64,000 bases of DNA, from the NCBI GenBank assembly GCA_947561395.2, contig OX387190.1:11774858-11838857 (forward strand), in the 5' to 3' direction. The notes under the pieces are model-generated. The model did no database searches and had not been told where the DNA came from. It worked only from the letters and a program-made list of their open reading frames with translations. The translations under genes and the position numbers were made by a program. Position 1 is the stretch's first letter, and the number at the start of each line of letters is the position of its first letter. This document shows, in pieces, positions 48,601 to 59,889 of the stretch. This DNA comes from Buxus sempervirens. Taxonomy: Eukaryota; Streptophyta; Magnoliopsida; Buxales; Buxaceae.

Positions 48601-50464
48601 TGTCACTCAAAAAGCAATTAAAGGTCAAGCAATCGCTGATCACCTAGCTGAGTATCCCTTGCTAGACTATCAGCCTTTAAAGACTAATTTTCTGAATGAG
48701 GCAGTTTTGTTTACTGAAGAAGAGGAAAGTCAAAGCTCCTGGCAAATGTTCTTTGACGGGGCCACAAACATGAATGGAAATGGAATTGGGGCAGTTTGGT
48801 CAAGCCGGATGGTTCACATACCCCAATTGCAGTGAAGTTGAGGTTCCAGTACACAAACAACATTGCAGAGTATGAAGCATATATAATTGGGTTGCAAGCT
48901 GCTCTAGACCATGAAGTAGAGGAACTTGATGTATACAGAGATTCGAGTCTTATCATCTTCCAAACAACTAGTGAATGGAAAACCAAAGATCACAAGTTGA
49001 TCCCATATCACTAGTATTTGGAAGAAATAAGCACCAAATTTACTCGAATTTCCTTCAGCTATATGCCAAAGGCCAAGAATCAGTTTGCAAATGCTTTGGC
49101 AACATTGGCTTCAATGATCAGTGTTCCAGAAGGAGTAGACATCAAACCACTGGAAGTCGAAGTTAGAGATGAACCAACTTACTGTCTTGTTCTAAAAGGA
49201 GTACCAGAAGAAGAAGTACCGTGGTTTCAAGATATCAAGAATTTCTTGAATGATCGGAGTTTACCAGAAGGTGCTACTTCTACTGAAAAAAAGGCAATAT
49301 AGAGATTAACAGGATAGTTCCTAAGTGGGGGGTAGCTATACAAGAGATCACACAATGATGTACTACTCAGATGTGTCACCAAGGCTGAGTCAGAAAAATT
49401 GATCGAGACTGTACATGGAGGAGTCTGCAAACCCCATATGAACGGGCACATGCTGACAAAGAATATCCTGCGATTGGGATACTATTGGTCAACAATGGAG
49501 CACGATTGTTGTGTAAATGTTAAGAGGTGTCATCTGTGCCAAATATATGCGGATAACAAGCATGCACCACCAAGTGAGCTGCACAATAGGACCTCACCAT
49601 GGCCTTTCTCCATGTGGGGCATAGATGTTATTGGCATGATCACCCCAAATGCATCAAATGGGCACAGATTCATTCTGGTAGCAATCGATTATTTCACCAA
49701 GTGGGTTGAAGCAGCTTCGTATGCAAACATCACAAGTAACCATGTTCTTAAGTTTTTGAATCACAATATCATTTGTCGCTATGGTTTGCCAAATGCCATA
49801 GTATCAAACAACGCTTCAAATATTAAGAACAAGGACATGAAGTAGATGTGTGAACAGTTTCAGACATCCATCACAAGTCAGCTCCGAACAGACCAAAGAT
49901 GAATGGGGTAGTAGAAGCAGCAAACAAGAATATAAAGAAAATAATTCAAAAGATGGTAGTAAATTACAAAGATTGGCACGAGATGCTACCGTTTGCTCTA
50001 CATGCCTACAGAACCTCAATCCGGACTTCTACTGGGGCAACCCCATATTTCCTAGTTTATGGAATGGAAGCAGTCTTACCAGTTGAAATTGAAATCCCAT
50101 CACTAAGAGTGCTAATAGAAGCTGAATTGGAAGAAGCTGAATGGATACAGTGAAGACATGATCAACTCTGATAGAGGAAAAGTGTTTGAAGGCGCTTTGT
50201 CACGGCCAGTTGTATCAGAAGAGAATGGCCAGGGCTTACAATAAGAAGGTGAAGCCCAGAACTTTCTAAGGAAATTTGGTCTTAAAGAAAATTTTACCAT
50301 TTTTAGAAGACCCTCGCGGTAAGTTCAAGCCAAATTGGAAAGGGCCTTATCCTTATGTTGTCAAGAAGGTCCTATCAAGGGGTGCACTCATCTTAACAGA
50401 AATAGATGGGAAAGATTTTCTTTAGCCAATTAACTCTGATGCAGTAAAAATGTATTTTCCTTGA
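45677..50464 (+). pseudogene. Tat/Ogre-type pro-pol: protease, RT, RNase H, second RNase H, integrase
   Basis: Protease active site RVLIDNGSALNVCPL starts near 45690. A G-patch-like spacer (GKGLGVNLQ, GLGFKLRGW) lies at 46210-46310, after a frameshift near 46150. RT has FAWSYRDMPGLD, a frameshift near 47535, CVDYRDLNKASPKDDFPL and YVDD (47855-47866). RNase H follows. The extra archaeal-type RNase H (FFDGATNMNGNGIGAV, then NNIAEYEAYIIGLQAA, 48750-48990) is diagnostic of the Tat lineage; a frameshift lies near 48800. Integrase has an HHCC finger (49411-49555), a catalytic Asp in WGIDVIG, Asn at 49807-49809 where the second Asp belongs (SNNAS), and Glu at 49914-49916. TAG stops: 49012, 49300, 49315, 49843 and 50423. 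The copy is inactive. Confidence 0.9.
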
Positions 50465-51398
50465 TGGAATATTACTAGGAAATGATCCAAAGCCATCTTT
50501 CTTTATTTCCCAAAATTTTTAATCCCTAGTCTAGCCAAGTCGAGCCTGTTCATTTATTTGATAAACCTAAACTGGGACTTACAGTTTCATACTGGGGCAA
50601 AGCAAATTGGAGCAAAAACAAAAAGAAAAAAAAGAAGGAAGAAGAAAAGGAATGAAAAAAAAACAAAGGATAGTGGCAAATGAAAGCCAAGTGCAAAAAA
50701 AGAAAGAAAATGAGCAAAGTTTGAGAATTGGGATCATATTTATCATGACTGTAAGTCCAGTTGACCTATTTTCATGTTTGGAAAAATTTTGAGCCTTTAA
50801 TACCCTTTCTTTCATAAACTGAACATAGCCTTCATTTCGTCCTATTTTTAAGTATATTCCTTCAATTTTCAGAGAAAAGATTGGTAATGACGGAATGCAA
50901 AAGCCGACCCTAGTGAAAACCGTGACTGGCGCTAGGGGCAACATTGGCTACAAAAAAAAATAGAGTCAAAGGTTGAGTTGATCATGTTGTCCAAGCTTGA
51001 AGTAAAATCATTATGAACACTGGGGATGGAACAGATTGGGAATAACGGGGTCAATTCTGGAAGAAAAGGCATTTGGGGATGACTCTAAGGGTCCTAGGAT
51101 AAATAGATCTAATCTCTCCCTATTGCTTGAATCATCCTTTTCATTATTCAGCTTGATTTTAATTCCTTTAATTATGTGTGATTAAGTGTTTTGGACCAAA
51201 CTTCAAAAAAAATTATTTTATTTTAGCCAGTGATGAGAAATCAAATACTTTCATAAAACCTTTGTTTTTACAAGCATATGAGAATTCTGAGGCTAATAGT
51301 ATAAAACTTATTTTAAAATTAAATCCTTTGTCTTTCCACAATTGGAGTTTTCTTTTGTACAAAGGTATGAAAAAAAAGGAAAAGGCAATAAAAAGGAG
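50465..51398. other. Spacer between pol and the first antisense gene
   Basis: No gene is supported. It has an A-rich purine tract at 50608-50712. It lies between two convergent transcription units, so both poly(A) regions should be here. Confidence 0.45.
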
Positions 51399-52574
51399 CT
51401 AATCCCTATCCCCTAGCCTCTCCTCAAGCTTCCGAGTCCGAGCTGCCTGAGTTGCAATAATCCTAGAAGCTCCCTCTACATCTGGATCGCTCAAAAAAGA
51501 GATGACCTCATCTGAAAGTTCCTGCTTTATCCTTATACCTCTAAGGCCAGCTAAAGCATCCTGGTACTTCTGCTATATCACTTGGACTTCAAAGCGACGA
51601 GCCTGCCTCTGCTCCTCAAGTTTCTTTTCCAAAGCAATGTGGCGAAACACTTGCTCTTCAAGTTGCCTCTCCAGATCAATGCCTCGTATCCTAAGTTCTC
51701 CGGCCTCTCGTACCCAGATTTGTTGAAGCTACTTGTGGGATGCTCTCTCAGAGACCAGTGTGTCTTCATAAGTTGGCGCAAGAACGGCAGGGGAATCCTC
51801 TGGTACTGGGGCATGACTCTGAACCTACTCTCTAATCCAGAAAAGATAGTCCTTCACATGTGACTCAAAAAAGACTGGGCCCCTCAAGAAGCATACATAG
51901 GACCACTCCTTCATCAACCGAGCACATAGCCCCATGGTGGCTGGTGTAAGTGGCCCCAAGAAGTCCTCATATCCATCTAGGATCATGATCCCCTGAGTCC
52001 CTCCAAGCTGCCGAAGAACCCTCAAAAGAAGATAGAGGACAGCAGATCTCAAGCCTACTAGAACCATGAAGTTCCTATCTCTGAAACTGATCACTGTCTC
52101 GGGGTTTGGCTGATAAGTGCCAAGCCATCTCATCCGATCATCCTGGAGAGTACCCAAGAAGGTGAACCAACCCTGCTTGCCGCCTTGGATGTTAGGACAT
52201 CCACAGTTACTCATCAACACAAGAACCTTCATTCTTGTAGAAAAGCGGCGATCAATCATCTCAATCTGACTCAGGTGGTCAATCAACCAAAGCTGCAAAA
52301 AAAGGGAGTATTTCAATTTATTTCCAATAAGTTTAGCTTCACAAGTAAGTTGTAAAAAAAAAGATAGGGGGAACCAGATTTTACCTATAGGATAGGGGCA
52401 CATGCAACAAAGTGCTTCTTCTTCCTGAAATAGCAGTCAATCAATGCTTCATATATCCCTACCAAGATCATAGAGGCTAATCTTTCACGCTCCCTGTAAG
52501 CACCTCATTTTTTCGCTCCCAGAAAAACCAAAAATGCAAACCCTGGACAGAAAGTCAAACCCTAAGGGGTGAAA

Positions 52575-53310
52575 AGTTGACTTTTTGATCAGGTGAAAAT
52601 TGGACACCTCGCTTTATGTCATTGGATAGAGAATCTCGACACGGTTCCAACGCAACTGAGTTTGCAGGAATCAGGGTCCGGATGAAGGTTCTGTGGGCGG
52701 TCAAACCTGAGCAGAGCCAAAAGTTGACTTTCTGCTAAAATCCGATCCAGAGGCCTACCCCTAGGTCATTGGATAGAGAATCTCGACACGGTTCCAACGC
52801 AACTGAGTTTGCAGGAATCGGGGTCCGGATGAAGGTTCTGCGGGCGGTCAAACCTGAGCAGAGCCAAAAGTTGACTTTCTGCTAAAATCCGATCCAAAGG
52901 CCTACCCCTAGGTCATTGGATATAGAATCTCGACACGGTTCCAACGCAACTAAGTTTGCAGGAATCGGGGTCCGGATGAAGGTTTTGCGGGCGGTCAAAC
53001 CTGAGCAGAGCCAAAAGTTGACTTTCTGCTAAAATCCAATCCAGAGGCTTATCCCTAGGTCATCGGATAGAGAATCTCGACACGATTCCAACGCAACTGA
53101 GTTTGTAGGAATCGGGGTCCAGATGAAGGTTCTGCGGGCGGTCAAACTTGAGCAGAGCCAAAAGTTGACTTTCTGCTAAAATCCGATCCAGAGGCCTACC
53201 CCTAGGTCATGGGATGGAGGGTGCCGATACGATTCTAACGCAACTAAATTTGCCCAGATCGGAGCCCGGATGAAGGAAATATGAGCTGATGAAATTCCCG
53301 AGCAGCAAAA
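52575..53310 (+). repeat. Five tandem units of 147 bp
   Basis: The landmark GTTGAC occurs at 52575, 52723, 52870, 53017 and 53164: spacings of 148, 147, 147 and 147 bp. Units 2-4 are nearly identical, which implies recent expansion in this copy. Confidence 0.95.
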
Positions 53311-54769
53311 CCGGCAATCTACGCACGTGGAAAAAAGCTGCACACGTGGCGAGTTGCGCAGGAAAATATCTCGGGAATCAAATCCGTAAATATCCAAATA
53401 TACGAAATATCCCAGGGACTAAATCTGTAAAAATCCGAGAATATCGGATTAAATTGAAATTTGCCAGGGACTAAATCCGAAAATTCGGATTTTCCGACCA
53501 AACGCACGGCGGCATTTAATGGATTTTCATCATTATGCCGCTCGCGCGGACGTGGCGAGCGGCATGCGCTCACCTGGAGCTGGGCGTATACCCCCTTTTT
53601 CTTGCCTATATAAGGCCGCGCAAAGTTCACGCAGGGGTTCGGACATTTTTTTTCGGGGTTGGGATTTTTGAAGGTGCCTTGCCCAAGTTTCTTCTCCACC
53701 CGAACCCTCCTTGTCTCAGTGGCTTCGGCTTCCCCAAGCCCCCACCTTGATCCAACACCCCCCCCCCCCTATTCTTTCTTCTTCTTCATCCCCACGCAAA
53801 CAAACGGAGGCCGGCTGCTGTTGGAGGTGCAAGAGAGGAGAGCTCCAGGGATCGTGCTACCTCAAGGAGAAACCGCCGCCTTGCACAAGAGTGTAGGAAC
53901 CTCAGGTACTACTCCTCACTCGTTTACATAAATAAAAATGGGAGTCATATAAGCATGTTACCACTACTGTTTTTTTGTTCCTTTCATTGTCATGCATTTT
54001 TCCTTTTGCTCCTCCATTTCGGGTGACATGGAGGCCTCCCAGGGTAAGGGAGACCCATGCATGACCCCTTTAAGAAGATAAGGGCTTATTGCTCCATCGA
54101 ATGTTCACGAGGTACCTGGCACTCCCACGGAGAATCGGCCCCTCATTCACCTCATCCAATGTATCCCTGTAAACCCCCCTCCTCATTCCCTTCTTCGGGT
54201 GATTATGTGAAGTGATCAGTGTACACACATGGAAGTCCAGTCGTGTGGATGAAAATGCATGTATGTGATGTCTGTATGTTTTTTTATTTTATGTTGCTGG
54301 ACTTACTAACATGCTCCCCTACCCCTGGCACCTGCTATATGCTCCTTGTGTCACTATAAGCATGCCCCCAGCACCCCATAACCAGATGTCCATAGCGGTC
54401 ATGTTTGATAACAGTCAGGTTGGTATGTTTCGTAAAGGGATCTTGTGTAGTAAAGTAGCTTAGGTTAATTTCAATGCAAGTTTAAGTGCCTTCTGGGGAG
54501 TGGTCGGAGTCCGGGGAAGTGTTCTGGGCATATTATTCGTGATGTATTTTGATTGCATGGTGGTATTGTGAGTTTTCTGTTTTTTGGAATATCATGAGTC
54601 CGAGCCTGAAAGTGATTTACAACTTGAGATAAAATGTGTTTAGATTAAATCCAAAACTAGTTGGGAAGTGTCCTGGGCATATTAGGAGAATAGTGGAACA
54701 ATTACAGGCCGAAAAAATCGGCCAGAGATGGATATCTCGAAGAAACAGAGAGTTAAAAATCGCAGTGAG

Positions 54770-55025
54770 CAGCCGCCCACTTGGCGCTCACTTGCGCTCA
54801 CTTAGGAAGTAGGCGCCCTTTTAATTTCACTACCCGCCGAGCTGGCGCCCATCTCGCGCCCACTTGGCGCTCAGCTCGCGCTCACTTAAAACCATGTGTA
54901 ATTCTGGCGCCCATCTCGCGCCCAGCTCGCGCTCATTTCCCGCCCAGCTCGCGCTCACTTAGTATCGAGTGAGCGCCAGGTCCGAATTTTGCTTGGTTCT
55001 GAGCCGCCTACTGGCGCTCACTTCA
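54770..55025 (+). repeat. GCGCTCACTT / GGCGCCCATC word array
   Basis: More than a dozen copies of short words (GGCGCTCACTT, CTCGCGCCC, GAGCGCC) lie in AT-rich surroundings, about 1.2 kb downstream of the TATA box of this LTR. They replace the GTATCCGG word found at the comparable place in sister LTRs. Confidence 0.7.
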
Positions 55026-56896
55026 GGAAGTGAGCGCATACCCCTAAAACATGCCGAATTGCTATATTTTTGAAAATTTCTGAAAATACCCTCTACTGGA
55101 CCCAGCACAGTGAATGTGAGTGCCCCCGGGTACCTCCCCTTGGACCCAGCACAGTGAGCCAATTTTTTCCTGATAGAGTGTCAATCTTGTGTATTTTCTT
55201 GTTGTGATTATTACTGAATGTGAGTGCCATTTCCGAACCAAACCGGATAAACCAACAGGGTTTCCGGGTCACCCAGAAACCCGACATGGGACTTGGACTC
55301 CCGGTCCAACTTGACTTCCAGTGGGCCTTCCAACGGGGCCCACCAAGCCCAATAAACACCAAAGCATGCCATTAAATAACTTAAGTAAAATGAACAATTT
55401 AAACCGGGTGGGCCAAACCCAATGCGGCCCACCCGAGCCCTGTTATGTGAAATTGATGCATGAATTGCGTGGTTTGGCCGAGACCAAGGGCAAGGGCCTA
55501 CCGGGCCCGCCAAAGCCCACCAACCGAACCAAGGAAGGGTGCAAACCCTAACTTCTGGTAACTTGGGCTCACAAGCCCAGATTTGGACTACGGGCCCCAA
55601 GCCCAGTGTCCAACTCACTTTGGCAGATTAAAAAGATAAATCCAATAAAAATACTTGGCCACCATGTGGGCCCACCTTAGGGGCCCATGAACCTATCCGA
55701 CCCACCTTTTCATGAAAAACACTTAAATCTTAAATCTGAACCTAAAGTAAAATCAATTGAACTAACCAAAGCCCAAAGGACCTCTCAGGCTAGACTGAGG
55801 TCCACAAGGGTACACGGGCTTGACTAAGCCCACCAAGAATACCGTGGGCCTTCCAACGGGGCCCACCCAACCAGACTCAGATCACCTAAGTAATCAAGAT
55901 AAAAGCAATTAAAGGGACCCGCACCACTCAGGTGGTCCCGCCAGACTTAACCAAACTGCATATCGGATTAGGAATCAGGTGAGACCAATGTAAGCTGACT
56001 CAAACCAGGATAAACCTAAGGGACCCGTCACCCGACGGGGTGGACCGGGGTGTCTACGGACTTCCCCGGACCACAACCGAGACCCTACTTAGAATCTCAA
56101 GCCGCAGACCAAAAGCCCTAATACACAAGATTAGGCACCCAGGTGTCCGCCTGCACCCCATCAGGCGGTGGCGACTCCGAATTTTCCCGTGCTGCGTTTC
56201 CGACGCGCGCACACTCCCTAACCTGGCATATAACTGAGATAAGAGCCAAGTCAACCTCATCATCATCCCGTGGAAAGAGTAGTTGTTTAACCACTATCAA
56301 TGTCAAGGCATTAAATCGGGCTTGAGGGTTTTCACTCCTTAGAAGTTTTTCAGTCAAAAAAGGCTTGGATAGGGTCAGTATGGAGTCAGATTCCCTTAGG
56401 TCCTTCTTCCCTATACCCAAAAAAGAGGAAGCTTCCTTTTTGTAGCTAGGCTTAAGGGGCGGGTTCACCACTTTCTCTGAAAATCTCAGGCTAAGGATCG
56501 TTTCAATCTCCTCAACTGTGGGGGTCATCTCTTTATCACCAAATCGAAAGAGATTTAATTGAGGTTCCCAGTGTCCAATCAAAGCCTCAATGATTTCCCA
56601 TTTAAAGGGGATGGTAGGAATGAGCAGGATATGGCCTAAGTTGGTAGAATACCATTGGATATCATCTTCAGGGGTTATGGAGTTAACCCACCTATTATAG
56701 AATGGATCTACAATGTTATATCTAGTAAGATTAAGAGGTTTTGATCGGAAAGGTTGTCTTGAATGAGAGGCTTCATCAACGAGGGAGGACGGGGCAAGAG
56801 ATGCCATGGCATCACCAAAGGAGGCACTAAAAGCAAGGGGCGGCTCGCCTAGGGTGTTTTGGAGCAAAGAAAACATCACAATGACGCTCCTCAGGG

Positions 56897-57065
56897 TTTT
56901 AAATAGAAAAATCGCAAAGGGGTCAAAAACCGCATTTGAAATGCGGACAAGGCATGACCGCATTTATCAAATGTGGTCACGCTATATCCGCAGATCAAAT
57001 GCAAACAAAGCATGACCGCAAATGAAATGCGGTCACGCCTTGTCCGCATAATAAATGCGGTTTCG
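56897..57065 (-). promoter_or_regulatory. Promoter of antisense gene 1: word array W3 plus TATA-like box
   Basis: On the minus strand four or five CCGCATTT/AAATGCGG units with GGACAAGGCATGACC-type links (57065 to 56925) are followed at once by CTATTTAAAA (56906 to 56897) and the gene start at 56807. The spacing of words, TATA box and start parallels the element's own LTR. Confidence 0.65.
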
Positions 57066-59889
57066 GCACAAAAGTGAAAAATATATATATTCAATTGCAA
57101 TTGGGATACTGTTTTGAGGTTCACCTGTCCCTGTTTAAACAAGAATAATTCAATAAAGTGCAGAATGTAAATAAAGAAGAGGATAAAGGAATGAAATTGC
57201 TGTTTTCATATATAAATGAGAGTATACATCACTTTTTATACAAATATGTACATCTGATGTCCTAATCTACTCTACAGGTCCATCCCCACGTCCCCGACCT
57301 CGAGATCACCGATGCCCAAAGACGAGCGACACCAGCCGTCTAGCCGTGCTACGCTCCATCCTACCCAAAATACACTGAACATCATACATAACACTCAAGG
57401 GCACAAGGCCAGCAATCGGGTGCTCAGGAGGAACATACCTTGAGTCATCTGAAGCAGCTGAGGTAGACTCTGGGACATCCGCATTTCCGGCAAGCTCAGC
57501 GTCAGGATCAGCAGGAACGGGCTCAGGCTCGGGCTCAGCAGTAGACCCGGCAGCAGGTCCAAACACATCGTCAATAGGCAGTGAGTCCACCACAAGCTCG
57601 ACAAGCACCTCCTCTATCACAGTGGCCTCCACAGGCACTTCCTCCATCACACTAGTCTCCTCAGCAGGCTCCATCTCCACATCCATCTCAGTAGTTGCAT
57701 CTGGAACGGTCTCTGGTGCTGGGGCAGACTCTGGAATGTCCTTTGCAGTAGGCGCAGTGGCAGATGTAGTCTCAATCTCTATCTCGGGCTCTACTGTAGA
57801 CACCTCTGCAGCTAGAGGTGAAGTCACGAAATGCACTCGCGCCACTGAAAATACCTCCCCTCTAAGGTGCGAAGGAGTGCGTGAACTGGAGGGAGGGCTG
57901 GCCGTGTCATCTTGAAAATAAGAAAAGAATTCTAATCAGAACAAAATAAACAGATATAAGAAGCAAAAATTGAAAGAGGTGAAGAATCAACTTGTGCATG
58001 AGATGGATCCACCTGGTTCTGTGCACAAGAAGGACCCGCCTGGCCCTGTGCCCTAGCTAGCTGCTCCCTAAGGTCAACAATGAGCACGTCTCACTCCGCC
58101 AGCTGGTGCTCTAAATCAGTGTACCGAGCTCGAACCTCTGCCAACTGAGCCTCCTGAAGTAAAAGAGAAGATGTCAGAAATTCCAAGCCAAAGTGAAGAT
58201 AAGAAATAAAGTCAAAAGGAGGAAAAGCATATTGTGGTGTCGTAGGCTCGAATCACTACCCTTCCTATCTCCGTGACTCTGCCTCGAACAAGCATGGGTG
58301 GCATGAGGCACTCAACTGAAGCCTGCCTAAACCAGGCATCATAGTCACCCTCCACTATCAGAGCTTCTGCCTCCGTCCACTCTAGGAAATGAGCGGAATC
58401 GACGAGCTCAGGAGGAAAGGAAGGGGTAGTATCCACAGGAGCAGCAGGGATCCGAGGTCCGCCAACGTGCTGATAATAGGAGCGCTCGCCAAGATACCAA
58501 ATGCTACCCATCTGACCAATAAAGAACTGGTATCGCTGACGCCTCTGGTCAGGGGCAAATGCATCATCTGTAATAGCCTGTAGAGCGATGGCATTTGGGA
58601 TGTTCTCGAACCGAGGAATGGATAACTGAGAAACAAAAAGGGATATTAGGCATGTGATTCAGAGAAAAAGAAGAAGAAAAAAATTGAAGGATACTCACAT
58701 CGGTCATGTAGAGCCGATCCAGATGAGCCCGAGCCGACCTAGGTCGACTATTCTCAGAGTCGGGCTCCACATGACTCCATCTACGAGCCATCGGGAATGT
58801 ATCCTCTGGCAGCGTAGAGGTGGGGCGGAAATAGGGTATATATACCCTAGCAAAAAATTGCAGAGAAAGAAAGGGAATTAGAAGAAGAAAAAAGAGAAGA
58901 AAGACAAAGAAAGAGAAGAGAAATATGTATACCAAGAAGGGCCAGAAAAATCTTCACCCAACCCCGGCACCTCGGGAGGTGGAAAGGCCACTAGTGACTC
59001 GACGCAAGCTAGCCAAGATAGTGCCAAAGATGAGCGGGCCCCAAGCATACCTCCTCGCTCGCGGTAGATCTCTCAATAAGCTCAGAAAATGAGGGCTGAC
59101 GAAAGTCATATCCTCCGGGAAAAAGCAAGAGCCCATCATGTAAAGGAAGACAAAGCGGAAGGCATAGGGAAAATTTGCATGGCCGGTTGCAATCTGGCTG
59201 AATCCTCTCACCCGAAAGGCCTCTCTCAACCAAGTAAGGGACAATCTTGGCCTCCCTCCATCCCAAGCCTCCTCGAGCAACGCGCCATATCCAAGAAGGG
59301 CGTGATCTCAAGGTCATCCGGCCTCACCAGCTCTTGGATGACATCTCCAGACATCCTAATCCCGATGATGAGCATGAAGTCAGACGGCCGAATCCCAATC
59401 TCTATATCCAGAAAATGAAAGCTCAGGGTCTCGGGGAAGAACCTCTCGAGCATCGCTGTGATAAGAGCCCGATCCAAACGCACGCCAGGGATGGTGATGA
59501 AGTGGCCAAATCCAAACAGGCCCAACTCCTGGCGAAATGACGAACTTCAACCTCCAAGGAATCTAGTGAAGCTAGCCCAGCTCCCTCTGTAATGAGACAG
59601 AGGATACTCCAAAGGGATATCCGCTTAATACAGGCTGAGGGATGAGTCCTCAAGCCATGTAGAAGGTTGGTATCCCTAATATGCGCTGCGATCACCTCAG
59701 GGATGTTCACTCGAGTCTGAGACTCCCCTCCACCATGGCCTCCATTACGGCCTCTACCTCGGCATCCACCACAACCTCTACCTTGGCCTGGAGCCTCAGC
59801 TATCGGCTAAGGAAACAAATTGAAATAAAAATGATCAAGGTGAAGGATTTTGAAAGAGAAGCTGAATTTCAGAAGGGTTAGGGTATACC

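Larger units (their letters stand above)
52495..56213 (+). repeat. Solo LTR, 3719 bp, TGTAAGCACCTC family, in antisense gene 1
   Basis: A perfect target duplication CTCCC lies at 52490-52494 and 56214-56218. It starts TGTAAGCACCTCATTTTTTC and ends CGACGCGCGCACA. It holds five 147-bp tandem units, TATATAAGG (53607-53615), a donor CCTCAG/GTACTA (GT at 53906) and a different word from its sisters: GCCGCTCGCGC/GCGAGCGGC before the TATA box (53539-53565) and GGCGCTCACTT / GCGCCCATCTCGCGCCC downstream (54770-55025). Confidence 0.93.
51399..56807 (-). pseudogene. Antisense gene 1 of the Tat-type element: DUF7745-like protein
   Basis: The likely start is the ATG at 56807 (MASLAPSSLVDEASHSRQPF). An upstream ATG at 56876 lies too close to the TATA-like box. 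Coding: 56807-56214, solo LTR removed, 52489-52385, a 92-nt intron (GTAAAA...TTTGCAG, 52384-52293), then 52292-51399. That gives about 530 codons in one frame. The N-terminal half has FRFGDKEMTPTVEEIETIL, NALTLIVVKQLLFPRDDDEV and FRKKKHFVACAPIL before LWLIDHL. These match what I know as DUF7745, a family related to the plant mobile domain and frequent in retroelement-linked plant genes. The C-terminus is a coiled coil (RQLEEQVFRHIALEKKLEEQ). Four TAG stops (52387-52385, 51827-51825, 51731-51729, 51575-51573) fall where Gln is plausible. Function unknown. Confidence 0.75.

Noticed and set aside
56118..56216. Extension of the DUF7745-like frame ending in PPPDGVQADTWVPNLVY
   Set aside because: These codons lie in the inserted solo LTR (56213 is its end), so they are not part of the original protein.
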